Source: Phycisphaerae bacterium
GTDB lineage: Bacteria; Planctomycetota; Phycisphaerae; Phycisphaerales; SM1A02
Assembly (NCBI GenBank): GCA_016795035.1
Contig: JAEUIT010000040.1
Coordinates: 1-64,000, forward strand
Reading direction: 5' to 3'
DNA length: 64,000 nt
Position numbers and translations under genes: made by a program. Below are positions 51,097 through 60,152 of this stretch, piece after piece; the first letter of the stretch is position 1; each line of letters starts with the position of its first letter. The notes under the pieces are model-generated. The model saw only the letters and a list, made by a program, of their open reading frames with translations. It had not been told where the DNA came from and searched no databases.

Positions 51097-52488
51097 ATGA
51101 CGATCACCGCCCTCCTTGCGCTCGTTTTCTTCATCGGACTCCTCGTGGCAGGGCTGATCACGCTCACGATCGCCGCACACGGGCGATGGCTCGTCGACGT
51201 GGCGCGCTGCGCCGCCTGCGGCCAGCGCGTCGGCCAAGGCGAGTACGAGCGGAGCGGCCGCTGCCCGGAGTGCGGTTTCGACATCGCGGCGCCGCGCGGG
51301 ATCGTCTACTTCCGGCGCCGCATGCGCTACGGCCTCGCGTCCGTCGGCGCGGGTGTCGGCCTTCTCGCCTTCGTGGCGCCCCTCACCTTGGCTGCAACGC
51401 GGAGTTCCCGCTTCACTCTCGGCCCCGCCTCGCCCACGCCGCAGCTGATCGCGACCCTGCGCGACGACTCCGACGGGGCGGGATTCGTCGCGCTCATGGA
51501 GGCGGAGCGCCGCGCCCGCGCCGGCGAGCTCTCCGCCGCGGAATTGAAGGACCTCGCTGACGCCACGATCGACTGGCTCGAGAGCACCGACTCGACGTAT
51601 CTCGATTCGAACGCGGAGACGGTCCTCACGGCGGCGAAGGCGAAGGGCGTCGACATCGACAAGCGCCTCGTCGCGCTCGCCGACGTCCTCCTCGAGCCGC
51701 CGCTCGCCGATTGGCCGGAAACGGTCCGCGCGGGCGCGTCGCCGGGGCTCGCGCTCCGCCTGCCGATCTCGGAGTCGGCGGGTTCGCTCGGCCGCACGCT
51801 CACGGCTGCAACGTTGACGGTCGACGGCGCGCCCGCCGATCCGACGTCCCAGGATCTCGACCTCCCGCCCGGCGACCACGTGATCGACGTGCGCCTGACC
51901 GGCTCGGTCACGCTCGCGAACTCGACGCCGGGCGCGCCGGCCGTGTCGGTGCCGATCGACCTTTCGGTCCGTCGCAGCGTGCGCGTCGTTCCCGCCGACG
52001 CGCCGCCGATCCTGCCCCTCTTCGACGATCCGGCCTTCGAACCCACGGTGCGCACGCTCATCGACGTGCGCGCGGTCGCGATCGACTTCGACTCCTCGAG
52101 CGGCACGTGCGTGGTGCGGGTCGATCTCGCGGGGGACCGAAACGGGGACGCCCTTCACGCCCCCGGCGCGCCGCGCGAAGGCTCGTTCGCGCTCGCGTAC
52201 GCCCTCGTCCTCGAGATCGAGTCGGGCGGCGAGCGCCAGGAATACCCGCTCGGCCGGCAGACGATGGCCGTCGAAGAGAACCAAAGCTCGAGTTCGGGCA
52301 GCGGCGGACGCATGTCCATTCCGTGTCCGCCCGCCGACGCGCGGATCCGCGTCCTCCTTCGACCGACGCCGCAGGACGCCGAGACGACGTCCGCGCTCCA
52401 GGCGAAGTCGCCGGTGTACGTCCGGCCGATCACCGTCGAGCCGCGCATCCTCCGCAACGGGCCGGCACGGCCGGAAGGAGCGCGATGA
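51097..52488 (+). CDS. Zinc-ribbon membrane protein, first of a four-gene tandem family (463 residues)
   Basis: Starts with a helix (ITALLALVFFIGLLVAGLITLTI), then a two-CxxC zinc ribbon (C38, C41 and CPEC near 57-60), then YFRRRMRYGLASVGAGVGLLAFVAPL as a second helix, then about 350 extracytoplasmic residues: a helical stretch (ELSAAELKDLADATIDWLES) and beta-rich segments with repeated VDGAP and LPPGDHVIDV patterns. No enzymatic motif was seen. It has the same layout as the next three genes. It ends in a start/stop overlap with the second gene (ATGATGA). Confidence 0.7.
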   Translation: MTITALLALVFFIGLLVAGLITLTIAAHGRWLVDVARCAACGQRVGQGEYERSGRCPECGFDIAAPRGIVYFRRRMRYGLASVGAGVGLLAFVAPLTLAATRSSRFTLGPASPTPQLIATLRDDSDGAGFVALMEAERRARAGELSAAELKDLADATIDWLESTDSTYLDSNAETVLTAAKAKGVDIDKRLVALADVLLEPPLADWPETVRAGASPGLALRLPISESAGSLGRTLTAATLTVDGAPADPTSQDLDLPPGDHVIDVRLTGSVTLANSTPGAPAVSVPIDLSVRRSVRVVPADAPPILPLFDDPAFEPTVRTLIDVRAVAIDFDSSSGTCVVRVDLAGDRNGDALHAPGAPREGSFALAYALVLEIESGGERQEYPLGRQTMAVEENQSSSSGSGGRMSIPCPPADARIRVLLRPTPQDAETTSALQAKSPVYVRPITVEPRILRNGPARPEGAR

Positions 52489-53450
52489 TGCTGCCGTCGA
52501 TGCTGCAGATCCTCGGCTTCGCCGTCCTCCCCGCGATTGCGGTCATCTGGTTCGCGACGGCCGTGATCGGCACCGCCGACCCCCGTGCTCCACGTTGCGG
52601 CTCGTGTCGCGAGCCGCTCGGGTTCCCCGAGATGGCGCTGCACCGCCCGTGCCGCGCGTGCGGCACGCTCGTCGAAGACCGAGCGCCGACGCCCGCGCGG
52701 CGGCGTCCTGCGTGGCGCGCCGCGGCCCTCGGCGTCCTCTTCCTGATCCTCGCCGGATCGGCGGCATGGCTCGGCACCGCGCTCCAATTCCGGGCTGCCG
52801 TCTTCACGCCGAGCCTCGCGCTCGTGCCCACGGTCATGACCGCGACGTCGCCGGGCGCGGGCGCCGTCGCCCAGACCGTCGCGGCGGTGCGCGACGGCCG
52901 CATCGCGCACGCGGACCTTCGCGCGGTGCTCGCGTCGGCGCTCGCGAAGCCCACCCCCGCGATCCAGACCTCCGCGACGCTACGGCTCGCGGCGCTCGCG
53001 CTCGAAGACAAGGACGCGACGCCGGAAGAGCTCGCGGCACACTGGTCGCTGGTCCTCTCGGCCGCCTTTCCCCCGGCGAGCGCGGCGCCCGCGTTTCTTG
53101 CGACGACGAACCCGACGCTCATGCTCGACCCGACCCGCGAGCCTCCGTCGTACGAGCCCATCGGCCGCGTCGTCGTCGTCCGTCAGGCCTGGGTCGATGA
53201 CGTCGAAGTGCCGCTCGAGCGTTTCGTCACTGGAGCGTCCACCGGCGAACCGCCGCTCTTTCCCCTCGCGATCCAGTCGTTCGCGCGAGGACCGCACACG
53301 CTCCGCGTTGCCGTCGACGCGTACCTCTTTCCGAGCTTCGACCTCGACCGGATCGGCGCTCGGGAGTCCAATCGCCTCCGCGAAGCCGACTGGCCGACGC
53401 CGCTCGCGACGGAGCGCTCGGAGTTCACCATCACGTTCACCGCACCATGA
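52485..53450 (+). CDS. Zinc-ribbon membrane protein, second of the tandem family (321 residues)
   Basis: First helix ILGFAVLPAIAVIWFATAVIG, zinc ribbon CGSCREPL...CRACGTLV (about residues 38-60), second helix (WRAAALGVLFLILAGSAAWLG), then an extracytoplasmic region with SWVDDVEVPLERFV- and RGPHTLRVAVDAYLF-type strands. GGAAGGAG lies just before the ATG, which also overlaps the previous stop. The ordering and spacing match its neighbours, with lower sequence identity than the plan would suggest. Function unknown. Confidence 0.68.
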   Translation: MMLPSMLQILGFAVLPAIAVIWFATAVIGTADPRAPRCGSCREPLGFPEMALHRPCRACGTLVEDRAPTPARRRPAWRAAALGVLFLILAGSAAWLGTALQFRAAVFTPSLALVPTVMTATSPGAGAVAQTVAAVRDGRIAHADLRAVLASALAKPTPAIQTSATLRLAALALEDKDATPEELAAHWSLVLSAAFPPASAAPAFLATTNPTLMLDPTREPPSYEPIGRVVVVRQAWVDDVEVPLERFVTGASTGEPPLFPLAIQSFARGPHTLRVAVDAYLFPSFDLDRIGARESNRLREADWPTPLATERSEFTITFTAP

Positions 53451-54844
53451 TGCCGCCCGTTCTCAACCTCGTCGCGATCGTCTCGTTCTTCGCCTGCGTC
53501 GTCGCGGCGTGCGTGATGCTCGCGATCGCGATCCGCGGACGTGCGGTGGCATGCCCGCCGTGCTGCGCCGGATGCAGCCACGCCGTCGGCGATCTCGTCG
53601 TTGCAGCCGGAAGCCGCTGCCCGGAGTGCGGCCGCGCGCTCGACGGCGTGGACGACATTCGCTATTTCCGCCGCGCGTTGCGGGCCCGCCCCTTCGTCTA
53701 CGCGGGGCTCTTGCTCGGATTAGGCTTCGGCGTGGCGTTCGGCGTCGCGTTCCTGCGAAGTCGGTTCTCGTCGCCGGGCCAGATCGCCAGCCAATCGCCC
53801 GAGGAACTGATGGCGTCGGTAGGACAGAACGGCGACGACGCCTGGCTCGAGATCAACGCGCTCGCGGGGCTCGCGCCGACGATGAGCGACGCCGACCTGA
53901 CGGCGACGGTGAAGGCGCTCCACGCCGCCAAGAACGCCGGCCGTCTCCGGTACCTCTCGGGCGAGGCCGCCAACATTCTCGTCGAGGCGCAGCGACGAAC
54001 GCTTGTCGACAACGAGACGCTGATCGAGCTCGCCGGCACCGGCCTCTCCATCGACCTTCGTCTTGACGTCCCGGACGACGTCCGCGCCGGGGAGAAGTAC
54101 CAGGTGCAGGTGGCGGCGCAGAACGTCGGCATCGGCTCGGGCCTGACGACAGCCCTCACGGCGGTCACCGTCGACGGAGCGCCGCTCGCACTCACGCCCG
54201 TCCACACGAACTTCGCGACGGTGCAGTTCGATCTCGCCCCCGGCGACCACAGGATCGAGACCACGTTCAACGCGAGCGCGTCGTTGCGCGGAACGTTCGC
54301 CACTCCGATGGTGTCGGGCACGCTCACGAGATCGCAGCCGGTTCGCGTGCACGCCGCGGACGCGCCGACCTGGATCACGTCCGTCGTCGACGACTCTCTC
54401 GCCGACGAGGTCCGCGAGGCGATTCGCGCGTCGGTCGTCACGCTCGACCGACAGTCCGACGGGCGCACCGCGATTCGCGTCGATCTCGCGATCCGTCCGG
54501 CGCCGAGCATCCCGCTCTCCTTCGTCTGCAAGGTCGAGATCGCGGGCGTGCCCTACTGGCTCGGAACGCGGTGGGCGATGATGACCGGCACTGGGAGCTC
54601 GTACACCTCCGGCACGCTCATGGCGACGGAACAGGTGCCGGACAGCGACGCGACGACCGCGACCCTGATCCTCACGCCGTCCCCGGAAGCCATCGAGCAG
54701 CAACGCGGAGTGGAGCGGATTTGGGGCCGGGAGATCCGGATACCTCTGCGGGTGATCCGCGAAGGCGAACCGACGCCGCCCGCGCCGCCGCCTCCGCCGC
54801 TTCCGGAAACGACCGACGCGGGCACGGGCGGAGGCAACCGATGA
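53447..54844 (+). CDS. Zinc-ribbon membrane protein, third of the tandem family (465 residues)
   Basis: First helix (LVAIVSFFACVVAACVMLAIAI), cysteine ribbon CPPCCAGCSHAV...CPECGRAL (about residues 33-64) with an extra cysteine pair, YFRRALRARPFVYAGLLLGLGFGVAF as second helix, and an outer region that contains the helical stretch MSDADLTATVKALHAA and beta segments including AVTVDGAPLALTPV and LAPGDHRIETTF, parallel to VDGAP and LPPGDHVIDV in the first gene. A proline-rich tail ends the protein. Coupled to both neighbours by ATGA overlaps. Confidence 0.7.
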   Translation: MMPPVLNLVAIVSFFACVVAACVMLAIAIRGRAVACPPCCAGCSHAVGDLVVAAGSRCPECGRALDGVDDIRYFRRALRARPFVYAGLLLGLGFGVAFGVAFLRSRFSSPGQIASQSPEELMASVGQNGDDAWLEINALAGLAPTMSDADLTATVKALHAAKNAGRLRYLSGEAANILVEAQRRTLVDNETLIELAGTGLSIDLRLDVPDDVRAGEKYQVQVAAQNVGIGSGLTTALTAVTVDGAPLALTPVHTNFATVQFDLAPGDHRIETTFNASASLRGTFATPMVSGTLTRSQPVRVHAADAPTWITSVVDDSLADEVREAIRASVVTLDRQSDGRTAIRVDLAIRPAPSIPLSFVCKVEIAGVPYWLGTRWAMMTGTGSSYTSGTLMATEQVPDSDATTATLILTPSPEAIEQQRGVERIWGREIRIPLRVIREGEPTPPAPPPPPLPETTDAGTGGGNR

Positions 54845-55812
54845 ACGCCGCGTTGATCAGCTCTGCGCTTCTCCAAGGCTTCGGGTTCCTGTTCGCCGGA
54901 CCGGTCGGCGTCGTCATACTCACGCTCGGCCTGCTCGGCCGCCGCCGTCTCACGCGCGGTCGCTGCGCCGCATGCCGCGCCGACCTGTCGCGCGAGCGGC
55001 TCCTCGCCCGCGACCGCTGCCCCGGCTGCAACGCGGAGTTGGCGGAGCCTTCCGCGATCGTCGCCGTGCGCACCGGCGCCGGATGGAAGCGGATCGCAGG
55101 CGGAGCGGCGCTTCTCGTCGTTGCCGTCGCGTCGGTCCTCGGCGGCAACCAACTCCGCATGCGGGGAATGGTGACGGCGTTCGGGAGCATGAGCACGATG
55201 GCTCCGCTTCCGGCCTTGGTCCATGCGGCATACACGAGCGGCTCGCCGTTCACCTTCCAGGGCGACGAGGTCGCACGGCGCATGGGGCAAGGCCGCGTGA
55301 CGGCGGCCGAGCTTCGCGCGGAGCTCTTGACGTTGCTCGCATCGAAGCTCCCGCCGACCGTCGGCGCGGATCGCCTCTTCGCGCTGTCGATGGCCGACGG
55401 CGTCGTCGACCCCGCCATCGCGAACGCGTTCGCGGCGTCGACGGCGCTTACGCCGACGCTCGACCTGAGTTCGCTCTCGGAACAGCCGCCGAAGGTATCG
55501 ATCCGGAAGCCCTCGCGGCAACGACTTCCAGACGACCCGGTCGACGTCGTCCACCTCGTCCGCGAGGTGCGCGCCGACGGCGTGCCGCTCGCGGGCTTCG
55601 TTCCGTTCGGGATGCCGGACTGGCAAGACAATCCGATCGTGCTGCCCGAGGGCACCACGCGCGTCGAGGTCGACATCGACGTCGTCTTCATGAGCTCGTT
55701 CGACGCGCAACGCGTGCGGGATAGCTCGGGCCTGATGCGGCCGCCGAGCTCGTGGCCGAAGCCGCTCGCGACGTCGCGCATCACGTTGCCGACGACGGCG
55801 ACCCCGCCCTGA
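54841..55812 (+). CDS. Zinc-ribbon membrane protein, fourth of the tandem family (323 residues)
   Basis: First helix (ALLQGFGFLFAGPVGVVILTLGLLG), ribbon CAACRADL...CPGCNAELA (about residues 42-66), second helix (RIAGGAALLVVAVASVLGG), then an outer region with helical TAAELRAELLTLLA and beta segments ending in LPEGTTRVEVDIDVVFM. The CNAE part of the ribbon is written GCTGCAACGCGGAG, one of the best copies of the window's recurrent word. Start overlaps the previous stop. The four proteins may form one complex, but that is inference. Confidence 0.68.
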   Translation: MNAALISSALLQGFGFLFAGPVGVVILTLGLLGRRRLTRGRCAACRADLSRERLLARDRCPGCNAELAEPSAIVAVRTGAGWKRIAGGAALLVVAVASVLGGNQLRMRGMVTAFGSMSTMAPLPALVHAAYTSGSPFTFQGDEVARRMGQGRVTAAELRAELLTLLASKLPPTVGADRLFALSMADGVVDPAIANAFAASTALTPTLDLSSLSEQPPKVSIRKPSRQRLPDDPVDVVHLVREVRADGVPLAGFVPFGMPDWQDNPIVLPEGTTRVEVDIDVVFMSSFDAQRVRDSSGLMRPPSSWPKPLATSRITLPTTATPP

Positions 55813-55871
55813 CCGCGCGCGGAGCGAGCCGGGATCGCGCACGACGCGCTGCTACCATCGCCGCCCCTCGC

Positions 55872-56429
55872 ATGGCTTACCGCCCGCCGTTTGTCGACAC
55901 CTCGTATCAGCGCGTTCCCGCGCCGCACCCTGCCACGCTCGGAGAGGACGAACTCCTCTCCCTCTGCGAGATCGACACCGGCCGCGTTTCCGGTCCGGGT
56001 GGCCAACATCGCAATCGCGTCGACACCGCGGTCTTCATCACGCACAAGGCGACCGGCATCGAAGGCCACGCGACCGAGCGGCGGAGCCAGATCCAGAATC
56101 GCTCGAAGGCGCTCTTTCGCCTGCGCATCAAGCTCGCGATCAAGTGCCGCACGGTGACGAGTCGCGACCGCCACGAGCAAAGTGAACTCTGGAAGCGGCG
56201 CCGCCAAGGCGAGAAGCTTCCGGTCAATCCCGAGCACGAGGACTACCCGGCGCTCCTCGCCGAGGCGCTCGACGTCGTGATCGCGCGGCGTTACGACGTT
56301 GCAGGCGCGGCGGGCGTCCTCGGGATCACGATGAGCCAACTCACGCGCCTGATCCGGCACGAGCGCCACGCGTTCGCGCTCGTGAACGAAGGCAGGGAGA
56401 AGGTCGGGCTGGGGAAGCTGCGGAGCTGA
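55872..56429 (+). CDS. Peptide chain release factor-like protein (RF-1 domain, ribosome rescue type)
   Basis: 185 residues with the catalytic GGQ loop at residues 43-45 in SGPGGQHRNRVDTAV, followed by THKATGIEGHATERRSQIQNR as in class I release factors and ArfB-like proteins. There is no codon-recognition domain. The C-terminal half (PALLAEALDVVIARRYDVAGAAGVLGITMSQLTRLI) looks like a small helix-turn-helix, an arrangement seen in some bacterial RF-1-domain proteins. It probably frees stalled ribosomes. The ATG at 55872 is preferred over a 40-residue longer reading without motifs. A hairpin repeat follows directly. Confidence 0.82.
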   Translation: MAYRPPFVDTSYQRVPAPHPATLGEDELLSLCEIDTGRVSGPGGQHRNRVDTAVFITHKATGIEGHATERRSQIQNRSKALFRLRIKLAIKCRTVTSRDRHEQSELWKRRRQGEKLPVNPEHEDYPALLAEALDVVIARRYDVAGAAGVLGITMSQLTRLIRHERHAFALVNEGREKVGLGKLRS

Positions 56430-56518
56430 GAAGAAGAGAATGGAGAGAGGAGAATGGAGAGCGAGCGCGCTGCGGCCTCTCTATTTTCCCCACTCCATTT
56501 TCCCCGGCTTTCTTCCCC
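56430..56518. repeat. GAATGGAGA-type hairpin
   Basis: Left arm 56430-56462 (AGAGAATGGAGAGAGGAG) and right arm about 56474-56518 (CCTCTCTATTTTCCCC and onward) pair imperfectly around a loop GAGCGCGCTGCGG. Arms and loop are close to those of the element at 57729, and its right half matches the reverse of the element at 15851. It follows the release-factor-like gene stop at once and precedes the M20 gene. Confidence 0.85.
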
Positions 56519-56531
56519 TATCCTCCGCTCC

Positions 56532-57725
56532 ATGCTCCCCCCAACCCTTCGATCGATCATCGCCGAGGAAGTGCCCGGCGCGATTGCGTTCCGCCGCGAT
56601 CTCCACATGCATCCTGAGATCGGCTACGAGGAGAAGCGCACGGCCGATCGCATCCGCGGCGCGCTCGACGAGGCGGGCGTCGCGCATCGCGGCGGACTCG
56701 CCGGCGGCACGGGCACGCTTGCGTCGCTGCCGGGCGACGCTACGCACGCCGTCGCCCTTCGCGCCGACATCGACGCGCTCCCGATCACCGAAGCGGGCTG
56801 CCCCGCGTGGAAGTCGACGATCCCCGGTCGCATGCACGCGTGCGGCCACGACGGCCACACCGCGATCCTGGTCGCGACCGCGCGTTCGTTAGCTCGCTAC
56901 GCGCGTCACTCCACGTTGCCGCGCCCGGTCACCTTCGTGTTTCAGCCGGCGGAAGAGGGCGGCGCGGGCGGCCGACGCATGTGCGAGGACGGCTGCCTCG
57001 ACGGCACCGTGATCGGCCCGCGCGTCGAGCGCATCTACGGACTGCACGGCTGGACCACGTTGCCGCTCGGCACCGTCGCGACGAAGCCCGGGCCCCTCTT
57101 CGCGTGCAGCGACCGCTTCGAGATCGTGATCCACGGCGAAGGCTCGCACGCCGCGTTCCCGCAACGCTCGCGCGACCCGGTGCTCGCCGCGGCGCAGGTG
57201 ATCCTCGCGCTCCAGTCGATCGTCTCCCGCAACGTCGACCCGCTCGATTCGGCGGTCGTCTCGGCGACGGTCGTCCGCGCGGGCGACGTGATGAACGTGA
57301 TTCCGCCGACGGCGACGATCCAAGGCACGGCACGGGCGCTCCTGCCCGACGTGCGCGATCTCGTCGAGAAGCGCTTCGGCGACGTGACCCGCGCCGCGGC
57401 GGCCGTCCACGGCTGCACCGCCGACGCCCAGTACATCCGCGGCTATCCCGTCACCTCGAACGATCCCAACGAAGCCGCGCGATTCGATCGCCTCGCGAAG
57501 GAGACGCTGGGCGAGGAGCGCGTTCGCACCATGGATCGCCCGGTCATGGGCGGCGAGGACTTCAGCTACTACGCCGAGCGCGTGCCCGCCTGCTTCTTCG
57601 CGCTCGGGCTGATTCCCCACGGCGCGACCTCGATGCCGTCCCTGCATCACCCGGCGTTCGATTTCAACGATGACGCGATCGTGACGGGCGTGGAGATGAT
57701 GTGCGCGCTCGCGCTGTCGGCGTGA
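56532..57725 (+). CDS. M20-family amidohydrolase (peptidase M20D)
   Basis: 397 residues. Opens FRRDLHMHPEIGYEEKRTADRI, the M20D start, with zinc ligands in HACGHDGHTA (about residue 101) and FQPAEEGGAGG (about 141), and dimerisation domain SHAAFPQRSRDPVLAAAQVILALQSIVSRNVDPLDSAV. The last ligand region is GGEDFSYYAERVPACFFALG. This type removes acyl groups from N-acyl amino acids, peptides or hippurate-like compounds; the substrate is not given by the sequence. The ATG 56532 is preferred over 56454, whose extra 26 residues would be read from repeat DNA. It follows a repeat hairpin and is itself followed by another. Confidence 0.9.
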   Translation: MLPPTLRSIIAEEVPGAIAFRRDLHMHPEIGYEEKRTADRIRGALDEAGVAHRGGLAGGTGTLASLPGDATHAVALRADIDALPITEAGCPAWKSTIPGRMHACGHDGHTAILVATARSLARYARHSTLPRPVTFVFQPAEEGGAGGRRMCEDGCLDGTVIGPRVERIYGLHGWTTLPLGTVATKPGPLFACSDRFEIVIHGEGSHAAFPQRSRDPVLAAAQVILALQSIVSRNVDPLDSAVVSATVVRAGDVMNVIPPTATIQGTARALLPDVRDLVEKRFGDVTRAAAAVHGCTADAQYIRGYPVTSNDPNEAARFDRLAKETLGEERVRTMDRPVMGGEDFSYYAERVPACFFALGLIPHGATSMPSLHHPAFDFNDDAIVTGVEMMCALALSA

Positions 57726-57728
57726 ACG

Positions 57729-57826
57729 AGGGGGAGAGACGAGAAGAGAATGGAGAGAGGAAAATGGAGAGCGCGCACGCTGCGGCCTCTCCATTCTCCT
57801 CTCTCCATTTTCTCTGTCTCCCCCCA
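57729..57826. repeat. GAATGGAGA-type hairpin, second copy in tandem region
   Basis: Left arm about 57729-57771 and right arm about 57784-57826 are imperfect reverse complements; the loop is GCGCGCACGCTGCGG. The arms hold the same words as the element at 56430 and the loops share GCTGCGGCCTCTC. So both hairpins flank the M20 gene in the same orientation. Confidence 0.85.
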
Positions 57827-57862
57827 TCTTGCTTCTTTCGCGATTCGCGACACACTGCCTCC

Positions 57863-60079
57863 ATGCTCAGTGCCATGGCCGCGGCGCTTCTGTTCGCCGC
57901 CCCCTCGTCGCTTGTCCCCGCCCAGCACACCCCGAACGCTCCGGCGCGGTCGCGCGTCGCGCTTGCACCCGCCGTCGAAACCGGCGCACGTCCGCTGAAC
58001 GCGACGTCGCTTGAGGCCGTTCGCACCTCCGACCGTCCGACGATCGAAGTCCCGCTCGTCGGCGGCGACGTCCTGCGCGTGGCGCTCGAGCGCCTCGAAG
58101 GCGCGACGGACGGGGCGACGTTCGTCGTCGCGTCGCGCACGGCGCATGGCGTGATCGAGGCGCCGATCGCGGCGTCCGCGACGAACGGACTTCGCCTCTT
58201 CACGGGCCGCGTCGAAGGCCGCGACGACGCGCTCGTCGTCGTCGCGAGCGGAACCGCGAACGGCCAGGACTTCCTCGGCGGCTTCGTGCGCCTCACGGAC
58301 GGCGGCACGCAGCGCACGATCTGGCTGTCGAATGGACCCTTCGGCCGCGGCCTCGCGCCCGTCGCCTTCGACCCCTCGCGCGCCGACGTCTCCACGTTGC
58401 CGAAGCTGGGCGACTTCTGCGACAGCGACCTGCTCGCTCAGCCCGAGGTGCCTCCGTCGAGTCCGAACGACGGCGGCGTCGCCGGCGACACGCCCTGCCG
58501 CGAAGTGCTGATCGCGATCGACACCGACGTCGAGTTCACCGCGAACCTCTTCGGCGGCAATCAGTCGGCCGCGCTCGCGTACGCGATCGCGCTCACGGCG
58601 GCGACGAGCGAGATCTACACCGCCGACCTCAACGTGCGCTTGCGCGTGAAGTACGTGCGCCTCTGGACCGGCGACGACCCTTGGACGCAGACCTCGACGG
58701 TGAACCAGCTCTTTGAATACCGCGACTACTGGGTCGCGAACGAAGGCGCGGTCGAGCGCGACCTCGGTCACTTCCTCTCGGGCCGCGGCCTTGGCGGCGG
58801 CGTCGCGTGGTTGCCCGGCCTTTGCGGCGACATGTACGCATTCGGCCTGAGCGCCAACCTCGGCGGCTCGTTCCCCTATCCGCTGCAAGGAAATAACGGC
58901 GCGAACTGGGACCTCATGGTCTTCGCGCACGAGCTCGGCCACAACTTCGGCGCGCCCCACACGCACAACTACGACCCGCCGCTCGACGGCTGCGGCAACG
59001 GCGACTGCTCGCAGGCGGCCGAAGGCACGATCATGAGCTATTGCCACACCTGCCCGGGTGGCCTCACGAACATCGCGCTGTCGTTCCACCCGCAGAACGT
59101 CGTGACGATGCTCGACTTCCTCGCGGGCTCGTGTGCCAGCACCGGCGAAGCGGGCGGCGCATTCGCGGCCGACGACTTCGTCACCGCGCTTGCGGGCTCG
59201 GCGACGACGATCGACCCGCTCTTCAACGACGAGCGCATGAACTGCGAATCGCTCACGCTGTCGTCGGTGCCTGCAACGACGAGTGGCGGCGCGGCGATCA
59301 CGCAGCTTCCGGCGGGGCCCGGCGAGCGCCCGAAGCTCTCGGTGGCCTACGCCGGCACCGCGAGCGCCGACGACTCCTTCGTCTACGAAGTGACCGATTC
59401 GCTCGGCGCGACCGCGACGGCGACCGTGGCGATCGACGTCCTTCCGCTCACGCCCGCGACGAACGTCATCAACACCGAGACCGGCGCGAGCGCCTCGTAC
59501 TACGAGATTCCCGAGTCGAGCCTCCTGCCCGACTTCGCGACCCTCACCCCCTACCTCGTCACCTCGGTGCCGAACGTGAACTTCCCGTCGACCGGCGGCA
59601 ACTTCGCGACGAGCGGCCGGGCCGATCTCGTCGCGGCCGCGTTCGAAGGCTGGGTCGAGGTTCCGGCCCCGGGCCTCTGGACCTTCTACACCGACTCGGA
59701 CGACGGCTCGAAGCTCTACGTGAACGGCGCCCTCCTCGTGAATAACGACGGGCTCCACGGGATGGTCGAGAAGTCGGGATCGGTCGGCCTGGCCGCGGGC
59801 AAGCACCGGGTCCGGGTCGAGTTCTTCGAGAATTTCGGCGGGGCCGGCGAGATCGTCCGTTGGAACGGGCCGGGCACGCCGAAGGCGGTGATCCCGGCGT
59901 CGAACTGGTCGCGGAATGGGACGATCGTCCTTGCCGCCGACCTGAACGGCGACGGCTCGGTCGACGGCGCGGACCTCGGCATCCTTCTCGGAGCATGGGG
60001 CACGGCGACGGCCGACCTCACGGGCGACGGAGTCGTCGACGGCGCCGACCTCGGCGTCCTTCTCGGCGCGTGGGGCTAA
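57863..60079 (+). CDS. Secreted zinc metalloprotease (M12B-like) with PA14 and GC-type dockerin
   Basis: 738 residues. The N-terminus is signal-like (MLSAMAAALLFAAPSSLVPA). The protease domain carries the zinc motif HELGHNFGAPH (356-366) and a Met-turn-like IMSYCHTC, as in reprolysins (M12B). After a bacterial Ig-like segment (DDSFVYEVTDSLGATATATVAIDVL), a PA14-like domain (WTFYTDSDDGSKLYVNGALLVNNDG...RVRVEFFENFGGAGEIVRW) leads to the C-terminal dockerin pair: DLNGDGSVDGADLGILLGAWG and DLTGDGVVDGADLGVLLGAWG. The pro-region is about 150 residues long. The start 57863 follows the repeat; the longer reading from 57701 would be through repeat DNA. Its targets are unknown; attachment of the dockerin is presumed. 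Confidence 0.88.
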   Translation: MLSAMAAALLFAAPSSLVPAQHTPNAPARSRVALAPAVETGARPLNATSLEAVRTSDRPTIEVPLVGGDVLRVALERLEGATDGATFVVASRTAHGVIEAPIAASATNGLRLFTGRVEGRDDALVVVASGTANGQDFLGGFVRLTDGGTQRTIWLSNGPFGRGLAPVAFDPSRADVSTLPKLGDFCDSDLLAQPEVPPSSPNDGGVAGDTPCREVLIAIDTDVEFTANLFGGNQSAALAYAIALTAATSEIYTADLNVRLRVKYVRLWTGDDPWTQTSTVNQLFEYRDYWVANEGAVERDLGHFLSGRGLGGGVAWLPGLCGDMYAFGLSANLGGSFPYPLQGNNGANWDLMVFAHELGHNFGAPHTHNYDPPLDGCGNGDCSQAAEGTIMSYCHTCPGGLTNIALSFHPQNVVTMLDFLAGSCASTGEAGGAFAADDFVTALAGSATTIDPLFNDERMNCESLTLSSVPATTSGGAAITQLPAGPGERPKLSVAYAGTASADDSFVYEVTDSLGATATATVAIDVLPLTPATNVINTETGASASYYEIPESSLLPDFATLTPYLVTSVPNVNFPSTGGNFATSGRADLVAAAFEGWVEVPAPGLWTFYTDSDDGSKLYVNGALLVNNDGLHGMVEKSGSVGLAAGKHRVRVEFFENFGGAGEIVRWNGPGTPKAVIPASNWSRNGTIVLAADLNGDGSVDGADLGILLGAWGTATADLTGDGVVDGADLGVLLGAWG

Positions 60080-60123
60080 GCTACCCGTTCTCGACACCCG
60101 TCCGCGACGAGTCGATGGTCCCC

Positions 60124-60152
60124 TTGCGTCTGGCAAGGGTCCTCGGTACCGT
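60124..60152 (+). promoter_or_regulatory. Candidate promoter for rplKAJL
   Basis: TTGCGT, 17 bases, TACCGT, about 207 bases before rplK. The 5' leader from 60153 to 60358 would be long, as is common for ribosomal protein operons. The match is only fair. The whole gap 60080-60358 has no gene. Confidence 0.3.

Noticed and set aside
20429-55040. The CTGCAACG word as a by-product of the zinc-ribbon CxxCN codons
   Set aside because: Only a few copies lie in cysteine motifs. Most are in unrelated genes, in other phases and on the other strand, or between genes.
56454-56531. A longer N-terminus for the M20 amidohydrolase
   Set aside because: The added 26 residues are translated from the hairpin repeat, and the family N-terminus begins just after the ATG at 56532.
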